DNA of 64,000 nt from Brachionus koreanus (GCA_016987375.1 PJRA01000506.1:337942-401941), one strand, 5' to 3'; shown: positions 1 to 13,466, counted from the first letter of the stretch. Translations and numbers: made by a program. Notes: generated by a model from the sequence alone, not told the origin.

Positions 1-3000
1 CATAAAACTGAGTGACTGGTTTCACTTAAAAGGACTGTGTAATGCATGGGACACTAAACTTTTCTTATTCATTTAATCATTTAATTCAATTTAAAAAAAA
101 TATTTATATATATAGTTAATATTTATATAATTCGTAAACGTAGTACTGTAAAAAACGGTGTATGCCATCAATTGTGACATTATATTTATATTTATTTAAT
201 AAACTAAGCTAAACTTACATTTTATGCAGACTTGTGAGAAAATTAAAAATTAAAAAAGTAAAAAGTTAAAAAACCTTTTTAAAGAAAAATTTTAACCAAG
301 TCTTTTGACTTGACTTTGACAAAATTACTTTTGAACGACTCTGATTTTTAGTTGTTAAAAATATAAAAATAAAAATTTAATAAACCTATTTTCAATGTTG
401 CAAAGCGATCTTATCGAATCATTATGAGCTTTTAATGAGTTTTCACACTCAAATGACTTAGAATCAAATATAATTAGCTTTCCATCCTTTGAACCAGCCC
501 ATATCTAATAAAATAAAATAATAATAGAAAATATTTTTTTAAAATTTAAATAACCATATCATCAGCACATAAAAACGATCTATAACCTTTACACTCTTCA
601 ACACCTACTCTCATTTTTAATTCAAAATTTTTCAAACTCCAAATTGAAACAATTCCGTTGCTTGTATTACCAACCCATAACTAATTTATTGCCAAGTGTC
701 ACATATTTTTAACAAATTTAGAAATAATTACGAATTCTTCATCGCTTTCGCTATTATGACTCAAACATGCACAGCTTATTAGTTCACTGTTTTCACCAAA
801 ATTAAATTTTAGAGTATCTTTATATTGAAATAGCTCGTCAAAAATATCAACTTGTTTCAAATAGACTAAAAGAGATTTTATATAGCTATTAATAGAATCT
901 TCTCACTAATTTTACTTGATAGTAAATATTTTTTTGAAGCTTTTATTTCAATTAATTTGAGATGCTTTCCAGTTGCTTGAGAAGTATTAAACGAGTCGAC
1001 TTTTTCAAGACTACTGACATTCCAAACAAAAATTTCGCCATTCGACGATGCAGTCAAAACTTTACTAAGATACAAATAACATCAATTTTAGATGTTTTTG
1101 AAAAATTGTTATTTTTAAAAAAAAAGAACTTACTTAATTTTTTCAAAATTAACCATGCATACAATTATATCCGAGTGAACTTGTATCTTTTGATTAAATG
1201 ATCGTGTCATTACATCCATTACATAAAAATAATCTGCTAATACACTAATCCAAATTTTTGAATGCATCGGCTCATGCATTAAAAATGTCTGGATAAACTA
1301 GATTAATAAATGTAAATTTAAATAAATTATTTTTACAATTTTACGGTCTAATTTAATGTCATTTATTTCATCGTTCCAAGTAATGGCATCGAAAATTTTA
1401 ATTCTGTTTCCAAAAGCGCACCAAATAGTTGGATAATCATCCATATGCACATAGATAATGGATTCCACACTTTGATAAGTATATTCTCTTATTGAAGGAT
1501 TAATTTTTAAATGAAGTATTTTCTTTGCATCTTTGGACATGTCAAATTTGCTGGCTTCTGATTTATTTAGTGCATAGAAACAAATATATTTTAATGATCG
1601 ATCCAAATCTTTTGAATGATTAGCCAAAGGATTCAGTGCACTTTAAACAATTTACTTTTAAAAAAATTTACATTCAAAATTAAGTAATCGGGGTTAATTA
1701 TCTTTATAAATTTTGATAGTCAGAATTTATTTTTTTTGTTCTAGAGTTTTTACTATTTGATTTCTTCTTACAAGAGACGATCACATTAAAGACTAAATGA
1801 ATTCTCTTATTGTTTCAACTGAAGACGATTTACAAAATATAAAAAAATAGAGTCATTGAATTTTAAAACTATTGATTTTTATAAAATGTTATTAAATTTT
1901 GAGAAATTTAGTTAGAATAACACAAAAAATAAAAATTCCATAAAAATAAAAAAAAACTTTTTATCATTTGACACGAATTTGATTAAAATGAAAATGAAAA
2001 TTAAAAAAAAATCTTTTTTTACAAGTCTGTTGTATGAAAACTCTTGTTTTTTGGTAATGCTTAAGCGTCTTGGGCTGTATTATTAAATTGGTTTTCTAAA
2101 ATGCTGACTGAACTAGACAATTTGTGTTATTTTCCATTGTTTTTAAAGAAAAAATTGCTTTTTTATATTTCCGAAATTACATTAGTTAAAGAAAATTCAA
2201 TTAATAAATTTCAAAGATAAAAAATTGGGTTCTTTGTTTTAAATTAGAACTCAATTTTAAATAAAAAGTAAATAATCAAATAAGGGTAAAAAAATAAAAA
2301 TTGGTGTTTTTTTATTTAATCTGATGTTAATTAATTTTTTTATGCATAATTATAAGTTTTGTGGTATCGTTTTTAATGACCCTTTAATTTTTTCATAAAT
2401 AGATCTCAAATTTTGAAAATTTTGGTCGTCCTTGGGTTATTACAAAATAATACAGGATAAAAGAAAATATTTTTATCTAACCAAAGATCTTTAAATATTA
2501 GGGCAATAATGTTTGATTATCGTTAAAAAACCTATTCAACCGATATCTTCTAATCATGTAATATTAAATGATTGTAGCGCTAGCAATGTAATTAAATTAC
2601 ATATTTGTGTATATCACTGGAATATTATAAGCTCACATTATAATATTTATCTCTCAAGAATTTGGAAAAAAGGCGATCGGTTTATCCGATTTCCTAAACA
2701 GATAAAAGGCAAAGTAAAATTTTAAATGCGCAATTAAATTTCATCTAATTTTTATAAATTACAATCCTTTTTCAAAACCCTTAAAATAAAGCTTTGAAAT
2801 ATTCCAAAAATTCAAAAATCTGTGATTAAAAATGCGTATTTGAAAAATGAATTTTGATCAAAAATTTTCCTTTGCTCAAATTATTTACCTTAATAAAACG
2901 ACGTCCATTAAAATTGTATTTATTGCAGCCAGTTGTACCACTGAAGAATCTTTTGTTTCATTGGCAAAGCGATAAGAAGAGCAAAGTTCATTTAGGAGTA

Positions 3001-6000
3001 AATACCACACATTTACTTCATTATCTGGACAAATGTGAAAATTTTCTAAAATTAAGCTAATTTAAACAGAGAAAAATATTAATAATAATAAATTAACCAT
3101 TTAAATTTATTATTTTAAGAGCTGGCTTCGAATGAAATAATCCACTATTGTATTGTGTCTTTTCAATTGAGATTATATCTTTAATCTCTGTTATTACTTT
3201 TCTTCTATTTGTTCCAAGTTCTAGAAGATATAAGCATTTTTGAGTGAGAACTAAATTTCCTATTCCATAATTTGGAACAATTGTATGATTAGAAATTTTT
3301 ATAGCGAACTCTTTGGTTCGGATTTTTGTTGTCGGTAAAAATTTCCTAATCTTATTTAGCTCGCTCTCCTTTAGCTTGTAAGTATCAATAAAAATCTCAA
3401 AAGTTGTAAAATCAAGTTCTAAATTTGATTTGGGTTTATTGTATTAATAAAAAACTAATTTTGAAGATATACTTGAATTTCCAAGAGTTAAAGCATCAAA
3501 AAGTCTGCGAGAAACTTCATTATCTAGACGAATTTCTAAAGAAATTAGTTTCTCTGTAAAGTCATCAAATTCTTTTTAAAATAAAATTAAATTGAAATTT
3601 TGGCCTTTTTACTTGTTTTATAACCCTACTTAAATCGCAAAAATTTTCTAAATCCTCTAAAATTTGAAATGAATTTATTGAACTTTCTAAAACGGAGCTA
3701 TCCATATCCTCATCGTCATCATTAAATTTTCTAAAATCTTCAGACAATTGGTAAAAATCCTGAGATTTAATCATCTCAATTTGACCTATTGACAAAGTTG
3801 GTAAAATTTTATTTCTAAGAATTTCTTTTGGAAACAAGATTTTAGATTCAATTTGGTATAGGTCTCGGAATCCGTCTTTGATCTGATTTTTTGATATATA
3901 ATAAAAACCTCGTAAATATAATAAAGAATCTCTATGAAAAAGTATATTTATATTCTAAATAAAAATTCAATAGAAAAATTAAATAGAAAATTTGACAAAA
4001 ATAAAACCTCTAGTTCATTTGTCAAATCATGAACAATTGTTTCCAGGTTAGTTATACGAAAAGTTTTTGTAATCGGTCTGATAAAATTTGTATTGGAATT
4101 CGATCTTTTTTCTAAACTATTAATAATTTGTTTTTCATTTGATTTGTCAACAAGTTTTTGATGATAAAGATCATGTTTGTCTTCAGACAAATTTTTAATA
4201 TAGCTATTAATAAAAATCTCAAAAATTGAGGTATTGATGACCTTAGATAATTTTAGTTATTTAAATATAAAAAAAAAATATTTAAATCACTTTTTTGTAA
4301 AAGTCCAAATTGGTTTCAGATACACTGTCAAAAAAGTATTCTTTGTCAAATTTTTTGGTTTTCCACTTGATAAATTGTGACAAGTCGCTAATTGTTATAG
4401 ATAATTTTTTTAAAAAAAATTTTACAACAATTAAAATACCCAAAAATTTCTACATAAAATTCACTAAAAATATCAATAATTTTCATGTTAAATTCATCTC
4501 GAATGTTTTTTTCAAATTTCTTTTTAAGATTATTGTCAAATTTGGTAGGACTTGATTAATGAAATAAAAATTTATTTTGCATTAAAAAAAAAGCTATCAG
4601 ATCCACAAAAAAATTTAATAAACTAATCTTTCTAATTTAGCATAGCAACAAAAGATTTATTTAATCGATCTTCATGAATATTTTAATGAACAGACATGCC
4701 GACTTTTGAGTATTTTTGTTTTTTCATTTTTACAGCTTGCTTAAGCACATGCTATAGAGCTGTTTAAGTAATACCAAAAAAACTGGCTACTTTTTTAAGA
4801 AACTTACTGTAATATAAAAACATTTAATTATTTAAGAATTCAAGTGAATTTTTTTTATTTAATGAAATAAATTTTTGTTTTAGATTAAAAAATTGCACCA
4901 TTTTATGTAGTATTGAGCATCGTCAGTGACCGAAAATTCTATCTTAGTTATAATTTATCAAAAGAGAGATATTTTTTAGCAAATTTTCATATAATTTAGT
5001 ACTAAAAAATTTATGCTTTTTAAATTCTTTTGTGTATGCAATAGCCTCATCAAAATAAAATACCTAATCAGTTTTCTTTTTTCGACTTCATTTAGATCAA
5101 TTAGTTCGAAGTTTTTTAATAGATCGCTAATAAAATTTTGCGGAAATTTTATAAAATCACTACTTTTGTAAACTTTTTTTTCATCAATGTCAATAATCAT
5201 CAAGTCATTGTCCTTAAACATAGATAATTTAAATGAATAATAAAAGAGAATTATTATTCTTAAAAATATAAAATTTCAAGAAAAAACAAGTAATTAGAAA
5301 ATGAGTAGAAATTAATCTCTCATTAAATAGGATATTTTTTTCTTTTTTGATATTTGAAATTTGAAAATTTAATTATTTAGTTTTTAACACTAGAAGCATC
5401 AAACGAGTCAAAATGAATCTTTAAAAAATTATATTATCTTATAAAATTATTAGTTTTTTTATAAAATATTTTTGAATTAAAAAAATGTGAAAAATACTTG
5501 GTGATTCTAGTGCTAATAAAATATATAGACACGTTAAAAATGAAATTTAATGATTCATGAAATAACTTTAATGAATTTAATGCTGAAAGAAAATTTTGCA
5601 AAATATTCACTATTTCAGTAAAATTAGAATATAATTTTCTTTTATATAGTTACTTGTTCTAACTGGTTTATTAGACTCTCATAATCGGAGCAAAATCCCA
5701 TTATAAATGGATGAGGAGCCTCTATGTATCCAAGTTGATTATTAGGCAAAAGTGGAACATATGAAAGAAGCCATTTAAATGGCTTTAATAGTTTCATAAA
5801 ACACTTGGTTAAACTATTAATTTTGTTTTTCATAGTTGGAGTATAATTTACTTCAATAATAGGGGTCAATAGACCAGCACTCTTGCTAATAAATAACATT
5901 TTGCATTCACTTAAACAAGCACTAATTATATCTAAAATATCATTGAAAGTGAAACGATTAAAAATTAAAGTTAAACTAAGATCAAAGACTTGATCATCAT

Positions 6001-7110
6001 ATTCGTCGGCTGAATTCATAGAGATAAATAAATCATTTAAGTTAACATCCTTAATTTTATTAATAAAATTGATGAAAAAAAAATGAAAATTTTACCAGAG
6101 TTAAATTAAAGCGAATCATTGAGCTTGGTGGAACAGGCAAATGAGTAAATTTGAAGGTATATAGTTCCAAAATTGAATTGAAATTTTTATAGTCTTCTAA
6201 AATTAAATTGTATATACTTAAGATAAAACAATTTTTAAAAATTAATCTTTAATACTGAAAAAAAAAATAGACTGTATAACTTACTAAGAAATACAGTCTT
6301 TAAGTATATCAAAATAAGAATATTGTGACATTAGAATTATTGATGTTGGTACAAATATTTGAAAATAATTTCTTTTTTCTTCCATCTCTTCTTCACTAAA
6401 AGTTTGCAAAAGTTCAAACATATTTGTTTCGATCTTAAACTTTAATTTTAAAAATTTGGACTTTAATTTCTAGAAATTACATTTTTAGAGCAATAAAACT
6501 CTCGATAAAAAGTAAGGGCTGTTGAAAATTTTTTCACACCTTCCATGTCGGTTAGAACAAAACTGTGTATCAATGGCTCTCGATTGATTTTGCATACAAA
6601 AGCTTGGTCTAAAAATTTAAAATTTTAAGATTTTTCACATTTTAATGCTTTTAGTGTTAATTACTAGGAAAACAGAATTGAGCTAAATTGAAAAGTATAT
6701 CAGCCTGAATGGGTAATTCAATAGGCTTTAATGCATTGTTTCTATTATTTTCTGATTTAGTTTCCCCTAAATCAAACTTTTCTAATTTAAGACTGAATGA
6801 TTTTTCAAAGTTTAATGGTTACTGAAACATCTTTTCTAAATTTTTGAGGCGGATATTTCGGGTTTATTTGATTTGGACTAGAAGGATAGGTTGCTAAGTC
6901 TCCACTAATTACTGATAAAATTGAAGGTTCAATCGGTATGCTCAAAATTTCATCCAAGTTCTCATTTCCGGTAAACTTAAATTCAAGCTTTTTCAATGTT
7001 ACTTAAATTTTAATTTAAATTACATGATCTTTGAATATAAGGCCCGTATCTTTGTCGCAACCGACTAAAACCAGGTAATCAATTAAACTATTATAAAGTT
7101 TTTTGGTCAT
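1..7110 (-). CDS. DENND3: DENND3-like DENN/WD40 Rab guanine-exchange factor (3' end beyond window)
   Basis: Spliced minus-strand gene starting at an ATG at 7108-7110. The first exon reads LVLVGCDKDTGLIF, in the N-terminal DENN region. An exon at 5642-6019 has the core DENN pattern (LTLIFNRFTFNDILDIIS, FKWLLSYVPLLP, then YIEAPHPFIMG). Exons near 4976-5221 and 3565-4190 cover the later DENN and linker part. About 3120-3425 encodes a GRAM/PH-like block (VPNYGIGNLVLTQKCLYLL) matching the PHenn domain of DENND3, and 2905-3045 continues it (VWYLLLNELCSSYRFA). Exons at 1298-1640, 1150-1285, 878-1075, 711-860, 590-680 and 391-505 carry WD40-type blades such as LTASSNGEIFVWN and IWAGSKDGKLIIF. At 1-50 a further spliced piece seems to continue leftwards. 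DENN then PHenn then WD40 is the DENND3 order; that family activates Rab12 on endosomes. Not every exon was resolved: 1.7-2.9 kb may hold one or more unseen exons. Exon ends are approximate. Confidence 0.82.
1700..2890. other. Presumed intronic stretch of the DENND3-like gene
   Basis: About 1.2 kb between the last PHenn-region exon and the first recognised WD40 exon. It contains AT-rich runs and small open frames on the plus strand that I could not connect to any family. A candidate minus-strand segment after an acceptor near 2693 has stops in every frame, so no exon is proposed. Confidence 0.4.
5388..5512. mobile_element. Short TTAA-type MITE, 125 bp
   Basis: The segment starts TTAA|CACTAGAAGCATC and ends GATTCTAGTG|CTAA, so the ends are inverted repeats and the left flank is TTAA (right flank one base off). 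The left end matches, inverted, the right end of the element at 43354-43544. TTAA targets and ends with CACTAGAA are typical of piggyBac-superfamily elements. It has no coding capacity and lies in an intron of the DENND3-like gene. Confidence 0.65.
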
Positions 7111-7399
7111 TATGTTTTTTTTATTGCTTTTTTTTTATTCTAGATTTCATTTTTAACATAAAAGTTTAAAAATATAACTTTTCATATGATTTTTTATCTT
7201 ATCATTCAAATAAGATGCCTTAAAATTAGCATAATTTTTTTTATTAAGTAACACTTTTGATTACTTTATAACTTTTCAAGAAACTCAGATTTTAAATATC
7301 GCTTTGAGAATGCATTTTAAAACGTGATGGGAATTTTGATAGTATTTTAACTACCATCATATAAATATTTTAACCTTTTAAAATTTTCTTCTTTTAAAA
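7111..7399. promoter_or_regulatory. Shared divergent 5' region of DENND3-like and SLC2 genes
   Basis: Only 289 bp separate the two start codons, which point away from each other, so both promoters must lie here or overlap the first exons. No clear TATA box or other named element could be assigned; the sequence is plain AT-rich. Confidence 0.4.
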
Positions 7400-9329
7400 A
7401 TGACAAATAAAATAGAAATTGAAGATCTAAAAAAATCCGACGATCAAACTCGAATCAAAGGAGTAATTTACTAGATTTAATTGAAAAATGAGTTAATTTT
7501 TTAATAAGAAATTCACTGGCCTTTTGATATTTTACATTGTTATTACTGTAATTGGTGGAACATACGCCACAGGATGGAATATTGGGGAATTTAACACTCC
7601 ATCGCAAGCTCTGAAGAGATTTTTTAAAACTACTTATTACAATAGATATAATGAAACAATTTCAAACGAAACCTTAACAAATCTGTGGTCTTTAGCCAAT
7701 GGTTTGATGCCTTTAGGAGGCGCATTTGGTGGTTTAGTAACTGGCATATCTGTTGAAAAATTCGGACAGTAAAATTTGGTTTTAATATTTATAATTAATT
7801 ATTCATTTTTTTTCAAAGCATAAAGAGTATGCTTCTCATAAATATCTTGGTTTTGATCAATACAGTACTTTTTGTAATATCAAAACCAATTAAGTCGTAT
7901 GAGACATTGATTATTGGAAGAGTTTTAACTGGTTTCATAAGGTATTTAGTTTTTTTTTTATTTTCTTGCCTAATTTAACCTGATTTTTCAAGTGGATTTT
8001 TTTGTGGCGTATGTCCTCTTTATTTAAGTGAAATTCCTCCATTAAACTTGAGAGGTTTTACTGGTACTATTAATGCGTTGGCTATGTGCATTGGAAATTT
8101 AGTGACTAACATTGTGGGCTTACCAATTTTGCTTGGAACTGATAAACTTTGGCCATATCTCCTTTCACTTATCGTTGTTCCGGCAATCGTCCATTTTGTT
8201 GGACTACCTTTTTGTGAAGAAAGTCCAAAATATTTATATATTACTAAAAATAACCCTATTGAAGCTAGAAAGGGTAATTTTTTGTCTTCTTTTGAAAAAT
8301 ATGGCAAAAAATAAAATTTTAAGTTCTTGAAAAATTGAGAGGAAAACAAAATCAAGCATTGATTCAACAAGAAATTGAAGAATTGGAACATGAAAAACAG
8401 GCTAAAATGAAACAAAATGAAGTTTCCTACATAGATTTATTCAAAAAATCTCCATTACGAAAAGCTTTGATAGTTAGCATAATGTATTGTGAATTTTATT
8501 TTATTTTTTTAAAAAGTGAATACAATTTTTAAGGCTTCAAGCAAGTCAACAATTTTCCGGGATAATTGTCGTAAGATTATATTTTTCTAGAAATAAAATA
8601 TTCCTTATCATTTAAACTAAGGTTATTTTCTATTCTGCAGAGATTTTTATCAAAATAGGTCTCGAAGAAACAACGTGGGCTCTTTATGCCTCAATTTTGA
8701 TTGCATTGGTCGAAACAATCATGCATGCTGTTTGCATGTTTTTTATAGATTGGAAAGGAAGAAGATTTCTTTTATTATGGGGAATGTCAGGAATGGCATT
8801 AAGCTGCTTTGTTTTGGCAATAACAAGAATTTTTTCTGTAATTTAAATTGTTTTAAATCAGCATCAAATAATTATTTTGAAAGGATAATGTTGAATGGTT
8901 CAAGATTTTAGCAGTTATTGCTGCTGTTGTTTATATAATATTTTACTCGTTGGGACCTGGTATCATTAATTTTCTATTTCTGAAAAAAATATTAAAATAT
9001 TTCAAAAATCTAATAATTTAGGACCTATACCGTTGTTAGTAACTGCTGAATTGTTTGATACTGAGTCAAGAGGAAAAGCTGTATCAATTGCCGTCTTTTT
9101 GAATTGGTTTTTTAATTTTTTGGTCACATTTTCATTTCCTACGATAGATGTAAAATTATTATTCTTAAGAAAATATTTAATTTTAAAATATTTATTTTAG
9201 GATCTGATCAAAGGATATAGTTTCATTATTTATGGAGGTCTCTTAGTTCTTTTCACCATTTTCACTTATTTCAAAGTTCCTGAAACAAAGAATAAATCAA
9301 CACAAGAAATTATCAAATATTTTGAGTAG
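7400..9329 (+). CDS. SLC2-family facilitative sugar transporter
   Basis: Ten exons: 7400-7462, 7509-7768, 7819-7941, 7993-8273, 8324-8483, 8534-8570, 8622-8837, 8884-8959, 9022-9149 and 9201-9329. They sum to 1,473 nt, a 490-residue protein, normal for a 12-helix GLUT. Family motifs appear in order: [16 protein letters not shown] (TM1), GRVLTGF (TM4), LSEIPP with RGFTG, EESPKYL at the start of the central loop, SQQFSGI (TM7), DWKGRRFLL (loop 8-9), GPIPLL (TM10) and VPETKNKS at the C-terminus. The TM10 tryptophan of class I GLUTs (GPIPWF) is leucine here, and the usual PES of PESPRFL is EES. The protein should move hexose or a related substrate across the plasma membrane; the substrate cannot be read from sequence. 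Confidence 0.9.
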
Positions 9330-11246
9330 ATCTGATATTTTTCAAAATAAATTTTTAAAAAAGTTCACGATTTAATTAATTTTTTATTGGCGCTAATTTA
9401 ATTTAGAAAATATCATGAATAGCTATGGCCAAAAAAATTTAATTTACTCATCGGTGATCGTCCTTGTACGTACACCTTTTTAGATATCCAATATTTTTCA
9501 AGTATCCAATCAATATTTAAAAAAAAATTATATAAACATATATTGATAATAAAATACAATAAAAATAGTATTTTTTAATATTTAATTTATTTCCTAATGG
9601 CTTATGCTATTCATTAACTTTATTTACTATTTTTCACCAATTTTATTTAATTAATATAAATTTACAATTTTTTTATAAAAATACAGATTTATTTTAAAAA
9701 TCAACTTGTTACAACTTGTTTTTCTAAATTCTAACTAATTTATAAAAAATAAGATGTTTTGACAGGCTCCAAGAAATAAAACAATTTCCAACAATCTGAA
9801 AGACTTGTAATACACTTTCAAATACCATTTTAGTTTTTTTTTAAAGTAAAATAATGTTTAATTTATAATTTTAATATATTTTTCTTATATTTCAAATAAG
9901 AAAAATTATGATGAATAATACAAGTTATGCAACATTAGAAATTATTTTTTTTTCAACTAATTTTAGTTTAAGTTTCAGTAATTTTAGTTAAAAAAATAAA
10001 TTGTTTTTTCTCATCTTAAAGATGCAGATTCATAATGTTCTTGTGTATGTTAATGTCAACTGAATCTAATATCAATGGAAAAATGCCAAAATTTTTGTTG
10101 TCAAAAAATAACTTTAAGAAAATAATTTAAAATATTTTTTTTTAAATAAAAATTACACTCTATGGTTCGTGGCTTAAATGTTTAATAATTTAGTCTTCGT
10201 CGTCATTTATTGTTCCTTCAGAATTATATTTCCATACAAGTATGAAAATTGAATTAATTGATTAAGTGTGAGCAAATAGTCATCAATGTTTGAATATTTT
10301 TATTGTTCTTTGATTAACACTAGAAAGCCTGAGGAGTTTTTAGATCCCTTAAGCTTTCAATTGTTTGATCAGCACAAAATTTTTCGGATTATAGGTAGTT
10401 ATCATTTTGTTAAAATCGGAATGAAAGCCTTCGATACGATTTTTGTCACTGCAATCTACAAATCGTATGGTGAGTTCATTTTCGATTCCATCTTAATTTA
10501 ATTTCAAAAAGAAGTCACTTAAAAAAAAAATTTAAAAGCTTGTAATAAAAGGTTTCAATATCCAATTGTAAATGCATGCGAACTGACTATTCATAAAGTA
10601 CAAAGAACTAGTTAGAAAAATAAATAAGATAGTAGCTATTTTAAAATGCATGCTTTTCAAGAAAGAAAAATTTAACTTTTCTATTTAAAAATTCTAATTT
10701 AAAGACTAGATAGAACTTTTAAGATTTTGTGAAAAAATTGTATTTTTAATGATGAATTCGATTGCTGAATAATCTTTTTTAAGCATATTGGCATTGAAAT
10801 TTTTTAACTGAGAACAAAAAATTGGACTTTTCACCAGAGTATTGCATTTTATTTTAAGAAAAATATTATTTAAATTTTTTAAAGAAAATGTTAAGTAATT
10901 TTCATTTTGATAAACTTTTTCAAAGACTTAAATAAAATACTTACACAATAAATTTAAATTTGAAATATTGCGATTAGTACCTTACATTTAATACAAATTT
11001 CTCATTGCTAGAGAATAAACTTCAAACTATTCAAAAGGAATTAGTTAATATTTAATCCTGACAATTTTTTCATTAAAAAAAATTGTACTAATCGTTTTAT
11101 TAAACTGGTTTTCTAGTTTGTCTTAAATTTGATTTTATGAGAATGAATGCTTGCTTTTATTGAAAATTTACACATTTTACCTTTAAAAAATTTTACATTT
11201 ATTAAAATTCATTTGATTTTAGAAATACTAGAGTACCTCAGCAAAT
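9330..11246. other. Gene-poor interval with transposon remnants
   Basis: About 1.9 kb without a supported gene. A TTAA followed by CACTAGAAAGCCT at 10314-10330 looks like a piggyBac-type end, and GGTTTTCTAGT near 11103 could be the decayed opposite end. On the minus strand at about 10030-10130 a frame reads LFFDNKNFGIFPLI, faintly like the DNxFTSxxLL block of piggyBac transposases; this is weak. An open frame at 10286-10501 (plus) has no recognisable domain. Confidence 0.35.
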
Positions 11247-11860
11247 ATGGATAATAGAGAACCATGGTATATTTCCAAGAATATTCAAGTTTTAAAAATT
11301 TAAAAATTTAATTTTAGTCCATGGAGAATCGTAGAAGACTGTGGCGCAGCATTCGCCATGGGAGCTATAGGAGGTTCGATTTTTCATGGCATTAAAGGTG
11401 TCAGAAATGCTCCTTCTGGATACTCACGCAGATTAAACAGTGGCCTTACAATGATTCGACAAAAAGCAACAGTAACAGGAGCTAATTTTGCTGCTTGGGG
11501 TGGTATGTTTAGCGTTTGTGATTGTACTCTAGCTTATATTAGACAAAAAGAGGATCCATGGAATTCAATAGCTAGTGGATTCATTACTGGTGGCCTTCTT
11601 CAAATTAGACGTAAATTTTTTTGTCTAAAGTTAATTTTGAAATGAAAAAAAAATAATTAAAGAGGGACCTGCTGCTATGTTTGGTGCTGCTGTTGTTGGA
11701 GGACTAATCCTTGGCATGATTGAAGGTGTTTCAATGGCAATGTCACGTATTTCTGGCCAAATGGTCCTTAACGAACAAAGTAAATAATTAATAACGATTT
11801 TTTTAATTAGATTATATCTTATTTTTATTTTTCTAAGTGTCGGCTCATCAACAACAATAA
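11247..11860 (+). CDS. TIMM17: Mitochondrial import inner membrane translocase subunit Tim17
   Basis: Four exons, 11247-11266, 11318-11610, 11663-11779 and 11838-11860, give 453 nt and a 150-residue protein. Spliced residues 1-12 read MDNREPCPWRIV, followed by EDCGAAFAMGAIGG and FHGIKGVRNAPSG. These are near-diagnostic for Tim17, including the N-terminal cysteine and the GxxxG membrane segments. Later NFAAWGGMFSVCDC and REDP-like KEDPWNSI are also conserved. Tim17 is the channel-forming partner of Tim23 in the TIM23 complex, passing presequence proteins into the matrix. The C-terminal tail is short and ends in glutamines (AHQQQ). It is the first gene of a compact same-strand run with CDC123 about 220 bp downstream. 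Confidence 0.95.
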
Positions 11861-12102
11861 GTGAATGATTGAATCTAATATTTTTTTTAGAAAATTCTTG
11901 TTTTATCATTTATTGAATTTGTTGTTTTTCCATCAAAATTCAAAATTGAATTTTGTTCCGTTTTTAAATTTTTGTAAAAAACTTTATGAATAAAAAAATG
12001 AGAAAAACAATTTTGGTTTATTTGAGTCTATAAATAATAATATTGGAGCATGTAACAGTGCTAAAAAGTCGTTAAGAAATGGCTAAAATTTTTAGATTAA
12101 TC

Positions 12103-13351
12103 ATGAAAGTTGAACAAATTTTAAACTGTTCTTTTGACAAATGGTATGATTTATTTGAAAATATTACTATAAAAAGTGAAATTGTTCCAATACCTCAAAA
12201 TGTTCTAGATTATTTACGAAGTGGTTCTACAATTATTTTACCTAAAAGGTATTTAAAATTTATTGAATTTGAAAAAAATTAAAAAACAATTTTCAGAACT
12301 TAAAATATTAGATAGATAATTTTTAAAATATAAAAAAAATAGTAGAATTTTTTTTTTAATTCAAAGTTGTCAAAATGAAATGGATGAAGAGTGTAAATTT
12401 CGAAAAGATGAACGTAGACGAAACTACGATGATTCTGATGATTCTTGGGATGAAAAGGATGAAGAGGAAAAGAATTATCCAGAATTTAACGAATTTGATG
12501 AGATTCTAAGAGAAAAATTAAAAATATTATCAAACAAAGCTTTCATTAAATTAAATTGGAGTTCACCAAAAGATGCTTTTTGGGTTCTCAATAAGCTATG
12601 GTGTAGTTCTCTTAGTGATATTTACATCTTATTGAAATCATCCGATTTCATTTGCCATGATTTAAATGAAGCTTTTTCTGAATGTGATGATAAAGAAGAA
12701 ATGAAGGAAAAAATTAATTCGTTTGAATATAAATTAATAATGCGGGAATGGATTAACATTAATCCTAGCATGGAATTCAGATGCTTTGTCAATAAAAATG
12801 TACTGATTGGTATATCACAACGAGACTGCAGGTCATTTTACCAAATTTTGTTAGATGGAAGAGAAGAAATATTGAGTAGAATAGAACAATTTTTTCTAGA
12901 AAAAATTCGAGGAAAATTTTTTGATGAATCATTTGCTTTTGATGTTTGCTTGGGAAAAGTTAATTTTTAAAAATAATTTTTGATTTTTAATTAGCAATTT
13001 TTTAAAGAAAGCGATAAAGTTGCTCGATTTTAATCCGTTTTGTTCTAAAACTGACTCCTTACTGTTTAGCTGGGGGGAAATAAAAGATCCAAATTTGTAT
13101 TTAAATGCGATAGATTACAAATCAAACAAATTAGAATTAAGACTTGTCGAAACAAACATCGGTGTTCAGGCAAGCACATATTCTTTTTACAGTCAACCTA
13201 AAGAAGCTTTGGATTTTCATGAATTAAATTTAAATAACTTAAGAGATCTTCCTTCTCTAGTCCAAAATGTAATTAATTAATAATTAATTTTTTAGATATG
13301 ACAATTTTTTTTTAGAAAATAGAAAACGAAGATGAAGAAGAACTTGATTGA
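12103..13351 (+). CDS. CDC123: Cell division cycle protein 123 (eIF2 assembly chaperone)
   Basis: Four exons: 12103-12248, 12367-12958, 13020-13268 and 13316-13351 (1,023 nt, 340 residues). The start at 12103 matches the usual family N-terminus (MKVEQILNCSFDKWY); an in-frame ATG at 12079 would add eight residues. D123-family motifs: TIKSEIVPIPQNVLDYL, an acidic linker, FIKLNWSSPKDAFWV, LLKSSDFI, EFRCFVNKNVLIGISQRD and LLDFNPF followed by SLLFSW. CDC123 has an ATP-grasp fold and promotes assembly of the eIF2 trimer; the ATP-site RCF, SQRD and DFNPF residues are present. The protein ends in an acidic tail (ENEDEEELD), as usual. DPM3 starts 115 bp after the stop. Confidence 0.94.
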
Positions 13352-13466
13352 ATAAATTTTTTAAAAAAGTTTAATAATTTATTTTAAAATGTGATAGAGA
13401 GAGGTGTTAAAGTCTCTAAATCAAAAAAAAAGTAATAATTTGTTTCAATTATTAAAAAAAAAAAAG

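Noticed and set aside
2513..3060. Plus-strand open frames of 70 and 68 codons
   Set aside because: The one at 2854-3060 is the shadow of a minus-strand exon of the DENND3-like gene (VWYLLLNELCSSYRFA on the other strand). The other has no family resemblance and lies in its intron.
8020..8415. 131-codon minus-strand open frame opposite the sugar transporter
   Set aside because: It is the antisense shadow of well-supported SLC2 exons.
11631..11909. 92-codon minus-strand open frame over the TIMM17 3' end
   Set aside because: Antisense shadow of TIMM17 exon 3 (GPAAMFGAAVVGG on the plus strand).
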